Source: Nodosilinea sp. P-1105 (GTDB lineage: Bacteria; Cyanobacteriota; Cyanobacteriia; Phormidesmidales; Phormidesmidaceae). Taken from it: 64,000 nt of DNA. How positions within the stretch are numbered: position 1 is the first letter of the stretch; each line of letters opens with the position of its first letter. The position numbers and the translations under genes were made by a program. The notes under the pieces are model-generated. The model was given only the letters and a program-made list of their open reading frames with translations, had not been told where the DNA came from and made no database searches. The DNA lies in contig NZ_SMDQ01000019.1 of NCBI RefSeq assembly GCF_012911975.1, forward strand, positions 22,436-86,435, written 5' to 3'. Shown piece after piece: positions 27,458 to 37,311 of this stretch.

Positions 27458-28525
27458 ATGACCCAATCATCAAAAGGAATTCGCTGGGGGATACTAGGGG
27501 TAGCGATGCCCGTTGTGGCAGGCCTTGCCGTTTGGCAAGGTTGGGCCTGGTGGAGTTGGGCCAGCAGTCCAGTGGTTCCCGTTACTGAAACTGTGGACGA
27601 TACCCAGAGGGTACAAATTCAAATTCCTACCGGTACGTCCGGTCAGCAAATTGGTGAGGATCTAGAAGCGGCCGGGCTGATTCGCTCCGCTTTGGCATGG
27701 CGGTTATGGTCTCGCTGGCAGAGCTTCCGCAACCCTGACACTGGCTTCCAGGCTGGTACTTACGCCCTCAGCCCAGGGCAACCCATGGTTGATATCGCCG
27801 ATGCCATTCGCCAGGGGCAAGTGCTGCAAACCTCGTTTACCATTCCCGAGGGATGGAACCGGCAGCAAATGGCCACCTATTTTGAGCAGCAGGGTTTCTT
27901 CTCCGCTGACGAGTTTCTAGCGGCCAGCGAACAGGTGCCGCGTCAAACTTTTCCCTGGCTGCCCGACGATATTCCCCACCTGGAGGGCTTTTTGTTCCCA
28001 GACACCTACCAGTTACCAGCAGAAGGGGTGACCGCTGCCGCTGTGGTTGATACGATGCTGCAACGGTTTGAGTCGTCGGCACTCCCCATTTACCAGCCAG
28101 ACAACCGGGCCAACCTGTCGCTGTTAGAGTGGGTCACCCTGGGCAGTATTGTAGAGAAAGAAGCAGTGGTCGCGGATGAGCGCGATCTGATTGCCGGGGT
28201 GTTTACCAACCGTTTAGAGCAAAATATTCCTTTAGGTGCAGATCCGACAGTGGAATATGGCCTCGGGATTGTGCAAACCCCAGAGCAGCCATTGACCTGG
28301 GCCCAAGTGGGTACCCCTTCTCCATACAACACTTACATCAACGCTGGGCTACCGCCGACCCCTATTGCCAACCCCGGCCAAGCTAGCTTACAAGCCACTC
28401 TAACCCCAGCGGAGACAGACTACCTCTATTTTGTAGCCCGCTACGATGGTACCCATGTGTTTAGCCGCACCCTGACTGAACATGAGGCGGCCAGGGATGC
28501 AATCCGGGCCACATTTGATAACTAG
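27458..28525 (+). CDS. mltG: Endolytic transglycosylase MltG
   Basis: 355 residues from the ATG at 27458; the frame also offers a TTG four codons earlier. One N-terminal membrane helix (about 11-35) precedes a LysM-like region (VQIQIPTGTSGQQIG) and the YceG domain. The catalytic Glu lies in GSIVEKEAVVADER, preceded by LEGFLFPDTY and followed by NTYINAGLPP. The enzyme cuts nascent glycan strands and limits their length at the plasma membrane. It stands between DUF3727 and yqeG. Confidence 0.93.
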   Translation: MTQSSKGIRWGILGVAMPVVAGLAVWQGWAWWSWASSPVVPVTETVDDTQRVQIQIPTGTSGQQIGEDLEAAGLIRSALAWRLWSRWQSFRNPDTGFQAGTYALSPGQPMVDIADAIRQGQVLQTSFTIPEGWNRQQMATYFEQQGFFSADEFLAASEQVPRQTFPWLPDDIPHLEGFLFPDTYQLPAEGVTAAAVVDTMLQRFESSALPIYQPDNRANLSLLEWVTLGSIVEKEAVVADERDLIAGVFTNRLEQNIPLGADPTVEYGLGIVQTPEQPLTWAQVGTPSPYNTYINAGLPPTPIANPGQASLQATLTPAETDYLYFVARYDGTHVFSRTLTEHEAARDAIRATFDN

Positions 28526-28613
28526 GGGTGAGTGGGGTTGGTCTGGCCAAGAGCTGGGGTAATTTAGAGGGTCAATCTAGATTATGCTGACTTGTGGGGC
28601 TTATGATTTTGCG

Positions 28614-29156
28614 ATGTCCTTATCCACCTTGTTACAGCCTGATTTAGTCTTGGGGAGGAATATTCTCCACCTGTCGCCCGATGTGTTGGACCACTACAAC
28701 CTGCGGGGACTGATTTTAGACGTTGACGACACCCTGGTGCCGCTGCGCCAAGCGGAAACTAACCCCGCCCTAGCCCAATGGATGGGGCAAATTAAGCCAG
28801 TGGCTTCAGTGTGGCTGGTGAGTAATAATGTCAATGCCAACCGGATTAGCCGTATTGCTGATCTGTTGGATGTGCCCTATTTAACCAGTGCTGGTAAGCC
28901 CTCGCGCCGTAAGTTGCAGCAAGCCTTAACCGCGATGGAGTTACCGGTTAACCAGGTGGCCATGGTGGGCGATCGCCTGTTTACGGATGTATTGGCAGGC
29001 AATCGCATCGGTATGTTCACTATTCTGGTAGAACCGATGCCCTTGGCCAATGAGGTGATTTGGCCATCTCCCCTGCGCTATTTAGAAGTGTCCATTTCTC
29101 AGTATCTGGGAGTTACGTTAACGGCTGCAGACAATATTTCCAAGCCTGCTCCGTAG
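28614..29156 (+). CDS. YqeG family HAD phosphatase
   Basis: 180 residues from MSLSTLLQPD; an ATG ten codons earlier is possible. HAD motifs: DVDDTLVP (I), VSNNV (II) and GDRLFTDV (IV), with a Lys in GKPSRRKL. YqeG-type HAD IIIA phosphatases remove phosphate from phosphatidylglycerophosphate in some bacteria and plastids (PGP phosphatase), a plausible role here for thylakoid phosphatidylglycerol. It lies 88 bp after mltG on the same strand. Confidence 0.88.
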   Translation: MSLSTLLQPDLVLGRNILHLSPDVLDHYNLRGLILDVDDTLVPLRQAETNPALAQWMGQIKPVASVWLVSNNVNANRISRIADLLDVPYLTSAGKPSRRKLQQALTAMELPVNQVAMVGDRLFTDVLAGNRIGMFTILVEPMPLANEVIWPSPLRYLEVSISQYLGVTLTAADNISKPAP

Positions 29157-29872
29157 GGGCTGTCCCTCCCCAATCAGCCGCAGTCTGCATGGCTATGTAG
29201 CCTGGTATGCCCATGACCACCTTGGCTGAGGGTCGCAGCCGTCAGGGTTCAGATGCAGCAATAGTTGGCTGGCTCGTGCCCGGCTGAACTACGGTGACGG
29301 CTCATTTTAGGCGATCGCGCTCAGGCCGCCCAACCACTAAGTTTTGCAACTAAAGATGTGCTCTGCTTGCAAAACATGTCAGGCCTTTACCGAAAGCAAC
29401 AAAAGTCATTCAAAGGAAATATAAAGAAAAAATTACGTCTTCGCGGTCGGGGCAAAACGGCTGCGATAGTTTAGTGAGATAAACAAGGGTCACGCTTAAT
29501 AAAGACTCTTCATTTAATAAATGTTTTTAGGGTACTGGTCAGCGCTGATCGGTACCCAACTTTTTTGCTCACCTGCGATAATCAGCGGTGAAGCAAGACT
29601 GTGATCAGCTCTCATTTCCTACTGATTGATTCCCTAGTCCCTGACCAGGCCCATAGGGGCAGCGTCCAGTCGTCGAGGGTCCCAGGGTTAAGGGTATCCC
29701 AACTAAAAAATCCATTTCCAGGACGCGAACTCGGTCCGTTGGGGCGATCCCAGTGAGGCTCCAGATAGGTATTTGGTTGGAACACTCTAATCTGATTTGT
29801 CCGGCTCTCTTGTCCTAAACTAAAGAGCGGTAGCTATACTGCCCGTTGTCCTGCTGGCAAAAGGCTTAGGTT
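29157..29872. other. Intergenic region between yqeG and proB with an orphan terminator
   Basis: No ORF called. A strong hairpin with U-run at 29530-29566 is about 375 bp after yqeG and 300 bp before proB, so it may end an unannotated small RNA on the + strand. AT-rich, promoter-like stretches (such as TATAAA near 29422 and TAGTTT near 29468) precede it. Confidence 0.5.
29530..29566 (+). terminator. Strong rho-independent terminator
   Basis: GGGTAC-TGGTCAGC pairs with GCTGATCG-GTACCC, with two G-U pairs, to form a stem of about 12 pairs, followed by AA and six T residues. Confidence 0.8.
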
Positions 29873-30997
29873 GTGAGCGTAGCGTCTACGATTGTTGTCA
29901 AAATTGGTACATCCAGCTTAACCAGTACTGATGTGAGCCAGGTGGCGCTCTCGACAGTGGCCAATTTAGTTGAAACCCTCTGCACCCTTAGGCAGCAGGG
30001 GCATCAGGTGGTGCTTGTATCGTCTGGGGCGGTAGGGATTGGGGCTCGGCGGCTAAACCTGGTAGAGCGGCCCAAAACCATTGCCATGAAGCAGGCGGTG
30101 GCTGCCGTCGGTCAGGGGCGGTTAATGCGCATCTACGATGATCTGTTTTCGGTCCTGAGACAGCCGATTGCCCAGGTGCTCTTGACTCGCAGTGACTTGG
30201 CCCAGCGATCGCGCTATATCAACAGCTATCGCACCTTTCGACAACTTCTACGGTTGGGGGTGATTCCAATCGTGAATGAAAACGATACGGTTGCCGTCGA
30301 AGAACTCAAATTCGGCGATAACGATACCCTGTCAGCCCTGGTGGCCAGCTTAATTCGAGCTGACTGGCTGTTTTTGCTCACCGATGTTGATCGCCTCTAC
30401 TCTGCCGATCCGCGATCGCACCCTGAAGCTCAACCGATCCATACCATAGACAGCCTGGCAGACCTCACGGCCCTCAAGGCTGTTGCTGGGGGACAGGGCT
30501 CCCAGTGGGGCACGGGGGGCATGCTTACCAAGCTAGAGGCCGCACAAATTGCCACAACCGCCGGGATTCGGACGGTGATTACGGACGGTCGCCAGCCAGG
30601 TAATATTGCCAAAATCTTGGCAGGGGAGGCCATTGGCACCCAATTTGCGCCCCATCCTAACCCTAGTCAGGCCCGTAAACACTGGATTGCCACTGGCCCG
30701 GCCCCATCTGGGCGGCTTTACCTCGATGCTGGTGCGGTGCAAGCCATCATTAGTGCTGGCAAGTCTTTACTGGCAGCGGGCATTACCCATGTGGAAGGAA
30801 GCTTTCAGCCCCAGGATACAGTGGTACTGTGCACTCCTGACCAACAGGAAGTGGCCCGAGGCATTGTCAATTACAGCGACCAAGACCTGCGTCAAATACT
30901 AGGCCGCCAATCCCACGAGATTCCAAAAATTTTGGGCTATGGCAGCGCCACCGTGGTCCATCGAGATAACTTGGCCATCTCACAATCCCTGGTCTAA
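29873..30997 (+). CDS. proB: Glutamate 5-kinase
   Basis: 374 residues from a GTG (29873) with AGG two bases upstream. The kinase domain begins [10 protein letters not shown] and includes [33 protein letters not shown] and [12 protein letters not shown]. Substrate residues [12 protein letters not shown] are in place. A C-terminal PUA domain (about 280-370) matches the longer bacterial form. The enzyme phosphorylates glutamate in proline synthesis. proA is not in the window. Confidence 0.96.
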   Translation: MSVASTIVVKIGTSSLTSTDVSQVALSTVANLVETLCTLRQQGHQVVLVSSGAVGIGARRLNLVERPKTIAMKQAVAAVGQGRLMRIYDDLFSVLRQPIAQVLLTRSDLAQRSRYINSYRTFRQLLRLGVIPIVNENDTVAVEELKFGDNDTLSALVASLIRADWLFLLTDVDRLYSADPRSHPEAQPIHTIDSLADLTALKAVAGGQGSQWGTGGMLTKLEAAQIATTAGIRTVITDGRQPGNIAKILAGEAIGTQFAPHPNPSQARKHWIATGPAPSGRLYLDAGAVQAIISAGKSLLAAGITHVEGSFQPQDTVVLCTPDQQEVARGIVNYSDQDLRQILGRQSHEIPKILGYGSATVVHRDNLAISQSLV

Positions 30998-31155
30998 GGG
31001 GACTTCTGGAAAACATTCTCTGGCCAGAACCTGCCGTTTGTGTCAAGGGAGAGGGCAGGTATCATCAGCGGTGGATTATACCCAAAATTAGGGTCTGTGA
31101 GGTTTTACGCAGGTGTGGGGGACGTAGGCAGAGCCGCGCCCTTACCGCTCACGGT

Positions 31156-31812
31156 TTAGTACGCCCCTTTGCGATCTAGCAAGACCAACAGCGTTTTTAG
31201 AATCACCTGCAAGTCATACCAGGGAGACCAAACCGTCTGGTAGTGCAAATCTAGCCTGACAATTTCTTCAAAGTCTTTAATGGCCGAGCGCCCGCTCACC
31301 TGCCACTGCCCTGTAAGCCCCGGCTTGACATCGAGTCGTTGCCAGTGATGGGGACGATAACGAGACACCTCATCCTCAGTAGGAGGGCGGGTACCCACCA
31401 GACTCATATCCCCCTTCAGCACATTCCAAAATTGTGGAAATTCGTCTAGGCTGGTTTTACGCAAGAACTGCCCTACCCGGGTAATTCGAGGGTCGGACTC
31501 ATTTTTAAAGATCAACCCTTGGGCTTGATTCGACACCATTTGTTTCAAGGCATCGGCATTTTGCACCATGGAGCGAAACTTCCAAATGGTGAAGGGCTTA
31601 CCCTTTAGCCCATAACGAATTTGGGAATAAAAAATAGGACCCGGACTATCCAGCCGAATGGCGATCGCAATGGGCACGACCGCAAGTGCTAACACAAACA
31701 AACCGATCAAAGCCCCGGCGATATCGATGGTGCGCTTAACGAAGCATTTAGTAGATGGGTGAATCACAGACACCGGGCTATCGGTGACTCCACCTTGAGG
31801 AAAAGATAGCAT
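31156..31812 (-). CDS. Bacterial sugar transferase (initiating glycosyl-phosphate transferase)
   Basis: 218 residues from the ATG at 31812 (AGGG 6 nt upstream); the frame opens 26 codons earlier. One membrane hairpin (about 28-50) precedes the bacterial sugar transferase domain: [50 protein letters not shown] and TRPPTEDEV. The family moves a sugar phosphate from a nucleotide sugar onto undecaprenyl phosphate to begin exopolysaccharide or glycan assembly. Specific sugar not predictable. It is isolated from other glycosyltransferases. Confidence 0.9.
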   Translation of the reverse strand: MLSFPQGGVTDSPVSVIHPSTKCFVKRTIDIAGALIGLFVLALAVVPIAIAIRLDSPGPIFYSQIRYGLKGKPFTIWKFRSMVQNADALKQMVSNQAQGLIFKNESDPRITRVGQFLRKTSLDEFPQFWNVLKGDMSLVGTRPPTEDEVSRYRPHHWQRLDVKPGLTGQWQVSGRSAIKDFEEIVRLDLHYQTVWSPWYDLQVILKTLLVLLDRKGAY

Positions 31813-31904
31813 GGTAGACCCTGTTGACGAGAAGCGTGTGCAGTTAACGGTAGACAGGAACGACAAGGGGAGCGATCGGCTCAAGTTCAAACTGAACCAA
31901 GCCC

Positions 31905-31959
31905 AAGTCCAGACCTGGAGTCCTGCCTGTGGGAAAACTCCGGATCCTGAGCTGGACTT
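31905..31959. repeat. 55-bp palindromic element, copy 3
   Basis: AAGTCCAGACCTGGAGTCCT leads in and CTGGACTT closes. It lies upstream of the sugar transferase start, between it and the divergent HetZ-like gene. Confidence 0.85.
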
Positions 31960-32310
31960 GGTATGGAGGCGTCTTTACGAATAGCCACAGTTTACACTTC
32001 TTCAAGTAAGTCACTGTAACTTTTGACACCTCAGTAAATACCGTATGTGTTCACAACATACACTGAAACCCCTAGGGCACGCCACGGGATAAAGGGCTCT
32101 CCAGGGTTGACTCGGCAAATCTTCGAGTATTATTCATCTATGTGAAGTTACTGTGAAGGCTGACCCAAATTAGGATCCCTCTCATGGTCGCGTTTGAGAC
32201 CGGACATGGTACGGGTAACCGGCAAATTGGGACTGATTTCGTCAGGTTCAGCAGCAGCTATTAAGATAAAGCCTACGGCATGTGCACACTGCGATGGGGA
32301 TTGGGCATTC

Positions 32311-33462
32311 ATGGTCATGGCAGACAAGATGGCCAGTGATTGGTTGTCACGCTTGCGGAAAGATTATCCCGACCAGTCATTAGCTATCTGCCAAAGTGTT
32401 GTGTGCTGGCTACTGGGGGCTAATCCAGAACGGCTTGATACTTTGTCAGCAGATGACCTGGTCATTCTTAGTAAAGCGATTGACTACCGCTATCGCATTT
32501 TGCAGCAGCGCTACTGGCAAGTCAGCCCAGAACAAGGCTATCGACGGCTGGTCAAACGCCTCAGTGGCCTATTTTTGGTCCGTAATAAAATTCGTACCTG
32601 GATTTCCCTCAGCCGCGATCGCCAGCGAACAGTGGTGGATGTGGTGCAAGAAGTAATTCAGGAAATGATGCGCAGCGATCGCCACCTGGCCCAGCAACTT
32701 CACTGGATTGCCACCTGCACGGATAATGCTAGACTGCGCAACCTTTTAATGTTTGCCAGTGTGGAAGAATACTGCCTGCGCCCTATCCGTAACCAACCCC
32801 TGATTACTTACCGGTTTGTCAACTATCTACGCCGTAGCCAAAAGGGCGGCATGACCCAAGTGCCCACTGGCGAGTTAATTCGTTTAGTGTCCGATGAAAT
32901 TGCCCCCGAGGACTCAGACGATACCCTCAGCTTGATGGATATAGAAGCCTGGAGCCGCTATCAAGATGCACAGCAAGAGCTTGAGCAGCAGTCGCTGCGG
33001 CAGCAGGTCAAAACATCATTCATGGGCTACCTTAATCGCCACCTAGACGACACTGCCGTGCGATGGCTTGAGCTTCACTTGAAGGGGTTTTCCCAGGATC
33101 AAATTGCCCAGATGTTAAATCTACCCGTGCAGCAGGTCTATCGCTTGCGGGAAAAAATTAGCTATCATGCCCTGAAAATTTTCGCCCTCAGAGAGCAACC
33201 CACCACCGTGTTGCAGTGGCTGAAAACCTCGTTAAGAGACCACAATTTTGGCTTGTCTCTCACCCAGTGGCAGCAGTTTTGGCAACAGCTGACTCCAGAG
33301 CAACAGTGTATTTTAGAGGGCTACAAGGCTGGACAGTCCACCGAAGAGATTGCCCAGCAACTGGAGCTTAAAACCCGGCAAGTGCAAAGTCAGTGGGTGC
33401 AATTGTACTTAGCGGCCCAAGAACTGCGCAGCCAGGGTATGGACGGTCCTAAAGAGGAGTGA
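32311..33462 (+). CDS. HetZ-related regulator
   Basis: 383 residues from the ATG at 32311; a second ATG lies two codons on, and the frame extends upstream to a TTG at 32194. The conserved body includes YRYRILQQRYW, YRRLVKRLSGLF, WISLSRDRQRTVVDVVQEVIQEM and EEYCLRPIRNQPLITYRFVNYL, which recall HetZ-family proteins. The C-terminal part holds two helix-turn-helix-like units, LKGFSQDQIAQMLNLPVQQVY and GYKAGQSTEEIAQQLEL. HetZ itself is an early heterocyst regulator in filamentous cyanobacteria; related paralogues occur in non-heterocystous strains, where the role is unknown. The next gene follows after 70 bp. Confidence 0.8.
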   Translation: MVMADKMASDWLSRLRKDYPDQSLAICQSVVCWLLGANPERLDTLSADDLVILSKAIDYRYRILQQRYWQVSPEQGYRRLVKRLSGLFLVRNKIRTWISLSRDRQRTVVDVVQEVIQEMMRSDRHLAQQLHWIATCTDNARLRNLLMFASVEEYCLRPIRNQPLITYRFVNYLRRSQKGGMTQVPTGELIRLVSDEIAPEDSDDTLSLMDIEAWSRYQDAQQELEQQSLRQQVKTSFMGYLNRHLDDTAVRWLELHLKGFSQDQIAQMLNLPVQQVYRLREKISYHALKIFALREQPTTVLQWLKTSLRDHNFGLSLTQWQQFWQQLTPEQQCILEGYKAGQSTEEIAQQLELKTRQVQSQWVQLYLAAQELRSQGMDGPKEE

Positions 33463-33532
33463 CGGGAAAGAGTAGTGGCATGAATAGAACAGGCGACATA
33501 GGATAGAGGTAACTTTTTACCACTCACGATTG

Positions 33533-34729
33533 ATGTCTCAGTCAGATGCCCTAGATCCGTCTAACAGGCTAGCATCCCTGGATGTCCGTAGTGGCGATCC
33601 GGCCATTGATAGCCGACTGAACATTCCTCAAATGTTGACCTTGGTCGACAGTGTCTTGCCCTTTGAAGCCTGCCTTTACTACCAAGTGATTCCCCTCTCC
33701 ATTGAGGCTAGCTTGCTCAACTTGGGTATGGTCGACCCTAACGACACCACTGCCGCTGATTATGTCCGCCGTCAAGTATCGTACATTAACTGCTCCGTGG
33801 TGTCCTGGCCCGTTACATCGGACTGGCACCGGCAAATGCTGTCCCGCTACCTCAGCTATGCCGCCAAGGTCAAACAACAGTCGATGCAAGGGCAACAACC
33901 TACCAAGCCTGTGCCCCTTTCTGGTTTTCAGTCAGCCGAGCAAGCCACCTTTATTGTGGATAGCCCCGAGACCATTTTGATGGCAGATGACCTTGACCTG
34001 AGGACCGCCACAGAGCAAGCCCCTGAGGCCAGGGCTAACGTCAAGGAGCCAGGTCACACAACCGATCAGATGGCCATAGCTGCTGCAGAAAATCCTGTGG
34101 CGCCTCCGTTGGAGATCGCACCCCTAGACTGGGAGGCTGACGACGATGACGCTAACCCCCAGCGGATCTCCCCTAAAGCACTGATGCAGAAGCTACTCAA
34201 GCAAGTGATAGCCGAGGGCATTGGCCGGTTATATTTTGAACGACGCCCCAGTCAAGGCCGAGTTCTGTGGAGCAAAGATGGCGTGGTTCAGTCTGCGCTG
34301 GAGGACCTCAATTTAGAGACTTTCCAGAGCGTGATCAACGAATTCAAGCGCCTCACCCACATGCCGCTACTGCCAGCAACCCAGACCCAGCAAACCGATA
34401 TTGAACGTCTGTTTAAAGGGGAGCGGGTGCTGCTACGGTTTCGGCTCATAGCTGGCATCCATGGCGAAGAAGCAACCCTTCAGGTGCTGCGGGGAGCGGC
34501 TCTGCGGTTTTACCAGCAGCAGCAAATTAATCGTCTGGGCCGAGATGCCCTTACCATTGCCCAAAGCCTGCAAAAGCAGATCACTGAAATTCGCCATCGC
34601 AGTCAACAGACTTTAGCCTCAGAGCCGGTGTCAGCAGCCAATATCGTCGCCCTAGAGGATCTGCTGGCTCTGATTAAGACGATGGAAACACAGATTGAGC
34701 AAATTACCCAAAACCGTGCAGAGCCATAA
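33533..34729 (+). CDS. PilB/GspE-like protein lacking the ATPase domain
   Basis: 398 residues. Residues about 28-110 resemble the GspE N1 domain (LVDSVLPFEACLYYQVIPL, LNLGMVDPND). A variable acidic linker follows (115-210). The C-terminal part (215-345) matches the PilB N2 region: LLKQVIAEGIGRLYFE, VLWSKDGVVQ, and RFRLIAGIHGEEATLQVLR, which in PilB leads into the ATPase. Here it stops: no Walker A, Asp box or Walker B follows, only a helical tail. It is not a broken ORF, since the stop follows a tidy C-terminus. Probably a regulatory or scaffold partner rather than a motor, coupled to the HetZ-like gene 70 bp upstream. Confidence 0.75.
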   Translation: MSQSDALDPSNRLASLDVRSGDPAIDSRLNIPQMLTLVDSVLPFEACLYYQVIPLSIEASLLNLGMVDPNDTTAADYVRRQVSYINCSVVSWPVTSDWHRQMLSRYLSYAAKVKQQSMQGQQPTKPVPLSGFQSAEQATFIVDSPETILMADDLDLRTATEQAPEARANVKEPGHTTDQMAIAAAENPVAPPLEIAPLDWEADDDDANPQRISPKALMQKLLKQVIAEGIGRLYFERRPSQGRVLWSKDGVVQSALEDLNLETFQSVINEFKRLTHMPLLPATQTQQTDIERLFKGERVLLRFRLIAGIHGEEATLQVLRGAALRFYQQQQINRLGRDALTIAQSLQKQITEIRHRSQQTLASEPVSAANIVALEDLLALIKTMETQIEQITQNRAEP

Positions 34730-34844
34730 TCCCTGCTACGACTCTGCGCCATCGGTTAGCAAATCATTCCTAATACCTGACACCCAAAGCCTGCACCCTC
34801 AGGATAAAGGCATCAGAAAATAGCAACCCCAGTGCCCCTTTGGG

Positions 34845-35348
34845 CTAACTATCTGCCTTTGACCCCCAAGCCTGACGCATGCGACCAAAGTTGACCTGGA
34901 ACTCGTCCCAGCCAAACCAATGCCCCGGCCGATTCTCTTCCCAGGAAGCAGACAGCACGCCATAGGTCAACCCCACCACCCCGAGCCCAAAACAACCGAG
35001 GGTGGCAAATAAGACAAAATAGCTGGGCAACTCAACCACATCATTGACCAGCAAAAAGTAGCTCGCAAAGAATGTAACGACGCCTAGAGCGGTCGGTATC
35101 CCCGAAAAGGCCAACATTCGCCGTAACATCCGCCGACTAACAACCTCGGGTATAGCCCCCGCCGTGGAGGCATCTGAGGATGACTGCGAACGACGAGATT
35201 TAGTCGCCTTGACTTTGGTAGACGACGAGGGGTTATCCTGAGTGTCCTCGGGCTTAGGCAATGACGAGCCAGAGGACTTATTGTCTGCCCCTTTACCCTT
35301 ACTGGTAGGTTCAAACGGCAGACGCTTGCGGGATGAGTCAGGAGCCAT
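34845..35348 (-). CDS. PAM68-family photosystem assembly protein
   Basis: 167 residues. A polar, Ser/Lys-rich N-terminus (1-65) precedes two membrane helices (about 77-98 and 108-128). Signature pieces are VVSRRMLRRM, GIPTALGVVTFF and the C-terminal WEENRPGHWFGWDEFQVNFG. PAM68 helps insert CP47 and assemble photosystem II in thylakoids. It is convergent with the PilB-like gene and followed on the minus strand side by rpsO transcription from upstream. Confidence 0.9.
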   Translation of the reverse strand: MAPDSSRKRLPFEPTSKGKGADNKSSGSSLPKPEDTQDNPSSSTKVKATKSRRSQSSSDASTAGAIPEVVSRRMLRRMLAFSGIPTALGVVTFFASYFLLVNDVVELPSYFVLFATLGCFGLGVVGLTYGVLSASWEENRPGHWFGWDEFQVNFGRMRQAWGSKADS

Positions 35349-35433
35349 AGATCACTACAGTGACGCCAAGTACATTGAATCCAAGTACATCGAATCCAGC
35401 GGATTCACCGAGTACTCTGAGGCATAAGTCGAT

Positions 35434-35515
35434 CAACCATTCCTGATACCTGACACCTAGCACCTGCCCCCTCAGCAACGGTGGTCATGCTGCTACCAGG
35501 CAGGACTAGGTAGCG
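35434..35515. repeat. Dispersed repeat, second copy of the 22233 type
   Basis: ATTCCTGATACCTGACACC, then CCCTCAGCAACGGTGGTCAT and CTACCAGGCAG match 22233-22292. It fills the space between PAM68 and rpsO. Confidence 0.65.
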
Positions 35516-35525
35516 GAAGGCAAAC

Positions 35526-35795
35526 CTAGCCACGAATACCAAGCTTTTTAATTAGAGCTCGATAACGCTCACTATCTTGCTTCTGCAGGTAGGCCATCAG
35601 TCGCTTGCGTTGGCCAATCATTTTCAGTAGGCCACGACGGGAGGAGTAATCTTTTTTGTTTTTCTGTAGATGAGCGCTGAGTTGGTTAATGCGCTCAGTC
35701 AACATGGCGATCTGCAAATCAGCAGAGCCCGTGTCGGTTTCGTGAACTTGATACTCGGCGATCAGTTCCTGCTTGCGTTCTTGCAACAGAGTCAT
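35526..35795 (-). CDS. rpsO: 30S ribosomal protein S15
   Basis: 89 residues from [10 protein letters not shown], the family's normal length; the frame opens 17 codons earlier but that part is not conserved. The chain matches S15: [38 protein letters not shown] and [19 protein letters not shown]. It binds 16S rRNA early in 30S assembly. Downstream (3') of ruvA on the same strand. Confidence 0.96.
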   Translation of the reverse strand: MTLLQERKQELIAEYQVHETDTGSADLQIAMLTERINQLSAHLQKNKKDYSSRRGLLKMIGQRKRLMAYLQKQDSERYRALIKKLGIRG

Positions 35796-35887
35796 GGGAC
35801 AGACAGCTTCTCTATAGGTATGGATGATAATGTCAGGATTTTCCACTATAGCATAGGCAACCCTGTGCCGAAACAGAGGATTTTAAG

Positions 35888-36514
35888 TTATCGGCTCAGC
35901 CAGGCGATCGCTTCTCGAACCCAGGTTTCAGGATCGGCAGATTTTTGCAAGGTGCTGTGGCGACCAACGGCCTGTAAGGCTTTGAGAATTTCGCTCTGGC
36001 TATACCCCAAGGCGCTGAGGGTGACTTCTACCTCTTCGTGAATGGCGCCAATTGGGCCACCGGTAGGCACAGAGGGGAGCCCTGCCTGGGCCTGCCAATC
36101 TTGCAGTTTAGTCTTAAGCTCTAGGACAACCCGCTCAGCCGTTTTGCTGCCCACCCCTGGGGCTCGAGAAATCAGCCGGGTATTGCCGGCGATAATGGCC
36201 TGGACTAACTCAGCGTCCCCCAAGGTATCCAGGAGGGCGAGGGCCACCTGCGGGCCAATGCCACTGACGCCAATCAGTTGTCGAAATAAATCACGCTCGG
36301 CTTGGCCACCAAACCCAAACAAGGTGGCTTGATCATCCCGGAAATACAGGTGGGTAAACAGTTGAGTACTCTCCCCCAGCGGTGGTAGAGAGGTGAGTTG
36401 GCGGGCGGCCACCTGCAAGTCGTAACCCACCTGGTTCACCTCTAGGGTGACAATAATTTTGTGGTTACCAGGTTTGTGAACCGCCGCCAGCGACCCTTTT
36501 AGATAGCTAATCAT
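35888..36514 (-). CDS. ruvA: Holliday junction branch migration protein RuvA
   Basis: 208 residues. Domain I starts [12 protein letters not shown]; domain II has the two helix-hairpin-helix motifs (LIGVSGIGPQVALALLD and ISRAPGVGSKTAERVVLELK); domain III (VEVTLSALGYSQSEILKAL) binds RuvB. RuvA tetramers bind four-way junctions and load RuvB, whose gene lies at 49811. Its ATG overlaps the stop of the preceding DivIVA-like gene by 4 bp (ATGA type). Confidence 0.96.
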   Translation of the reverse strand: MISYLKGSLAAVHKPGNHKIIVTLEVNQVGYDLQVAARQLTSLPPLGESTQLFTHLYFRDDQATLFGFGGQAERDLFRQLIGVSGIGPQVALALLDTLGDAELVQAIIAGNTRLISRAPGVGSKTAERVVLELKTKLQDWQAQAGLPSVPTGGPIGAIHEEVEVTLSALGYSQSEILKALQAVGRHSTLQKSADPETWVREAIAWLSR

Positions 36515-37311
36515 TGGCCATCGTTAGGGTTTTTGGCCGGGGGGCGATGCCCTTTGCCACCGGATCGTTGGCCATATCGCGGGTTAGGCAAATTGGGGCC
36601 AGAGGACTTTGGCGCTTTGGCCCGACGATGACCGCTAGAGTCTGGGCGGGTCAGCGGGGTTGGATCAGCGGGTTGCAAGTGACTGCGCCCATTTTGAATA
36701 ATCCGCAGCATTTGGGAGAGCTGCTGCTCTACCTGGGATAAAACGGTGTCGGCGTAGGCATCGGCTTCTTGTTGGATGTTTTTTTGCTCGACCAGGGCAT
36801 TTTGCCGTAACGAGTCCCACTCTCGTTGAGACTGCACTTGCATCTGCTCGATCTCAGCCATAACTTGGGATCTAAGGCTGTCACAATCCTGCTGAGCCTG
36901 ATTTTTAATCTGCTGGGCCATTTGCTCAGCCTGCCGCACAATGCCAATTTCATCCAGAATTTGTGCCGCCTGCTGCTCAGCGGCAGCAATCAGGTCTTGG
37001 GCATAGCGTTCGGCTTCGGCCATCAGGCGGCTACGCTGCTGGAGGATTTGCACCGCCTGACGAAAGGCTGGGGGCAGATTCAGCCGAATTGCATCCAGCT
37101 GATCGAGTAACTGATCTTCATCTACCAGCGTGCGCCCACTAAAGGGAACCCGAGGGCTGCCTAGAATCACTTCTTCTAATTTGTTCAGCTCCTGTTGAAT
37201 GTCTATGGCACTGATGGCGGGGAGGTTGGCGGCGTCACCGATGGCATCGGTGGCAGCATCGTTTTGTTGGGGGCTGTCGGGGCGGGTTGGGTCTGGGCGT
37301 AGCATTGGCAT
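36511..37311 (-). CDS. DivIVA-like coiled-coil protein
   Basis: 266 residues. The N-terminal ~55 residues are low in complexity, then [20 protein letters not shown] leads into a long coiled coil (about 85-205) rich in Gln, Ala and Glu, with [21 protein letters not shown] basic, Pro-rich tail follows. It resembles cyanobacterial DivIVA-domain proteins of the coaD-ruvA region, though the canonical membrane-binding N-terminus is not obvious. Its first 109 bases overlap the 3' end of coaD in another frame; later GTG/TTG starts (for example before VILGSPR) would avoid part of that overlap. It is coupled to ruvA by a 4-bp overlap. Confidence 0.75.
   Translation of the reverse strand: MPMLRPDPTRPDSPQQNDAATDAIGDAANLPAISAIDIQQELNKLEEVILGSPRVPFSGRTLVDEDQLLDQLDAIRLNLPPAFRQAVQILQQRSRLMAEAERYAQDLIAAAEQQAAQILDEIGIVRQAEQMAQQIKNQAQQDCDSLRSQVMAEIEQMQVQSQREWDSLRQNALVEQKNIQQEADAYADTVLSQVEQQLSQMLRIIQNGRSHLQPADPTPLTRPDSSGHRRAKAPKSSGPNLPNPRYGQRSGGKGHRPPAKNPNDGQ

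Noticed and set aside
37203-37311. Sequencing error explaining the coaD/DivIVA-like overlap
   Set aside because: Both frames are intact and end in plausible tails, so an error is possible but not needed.
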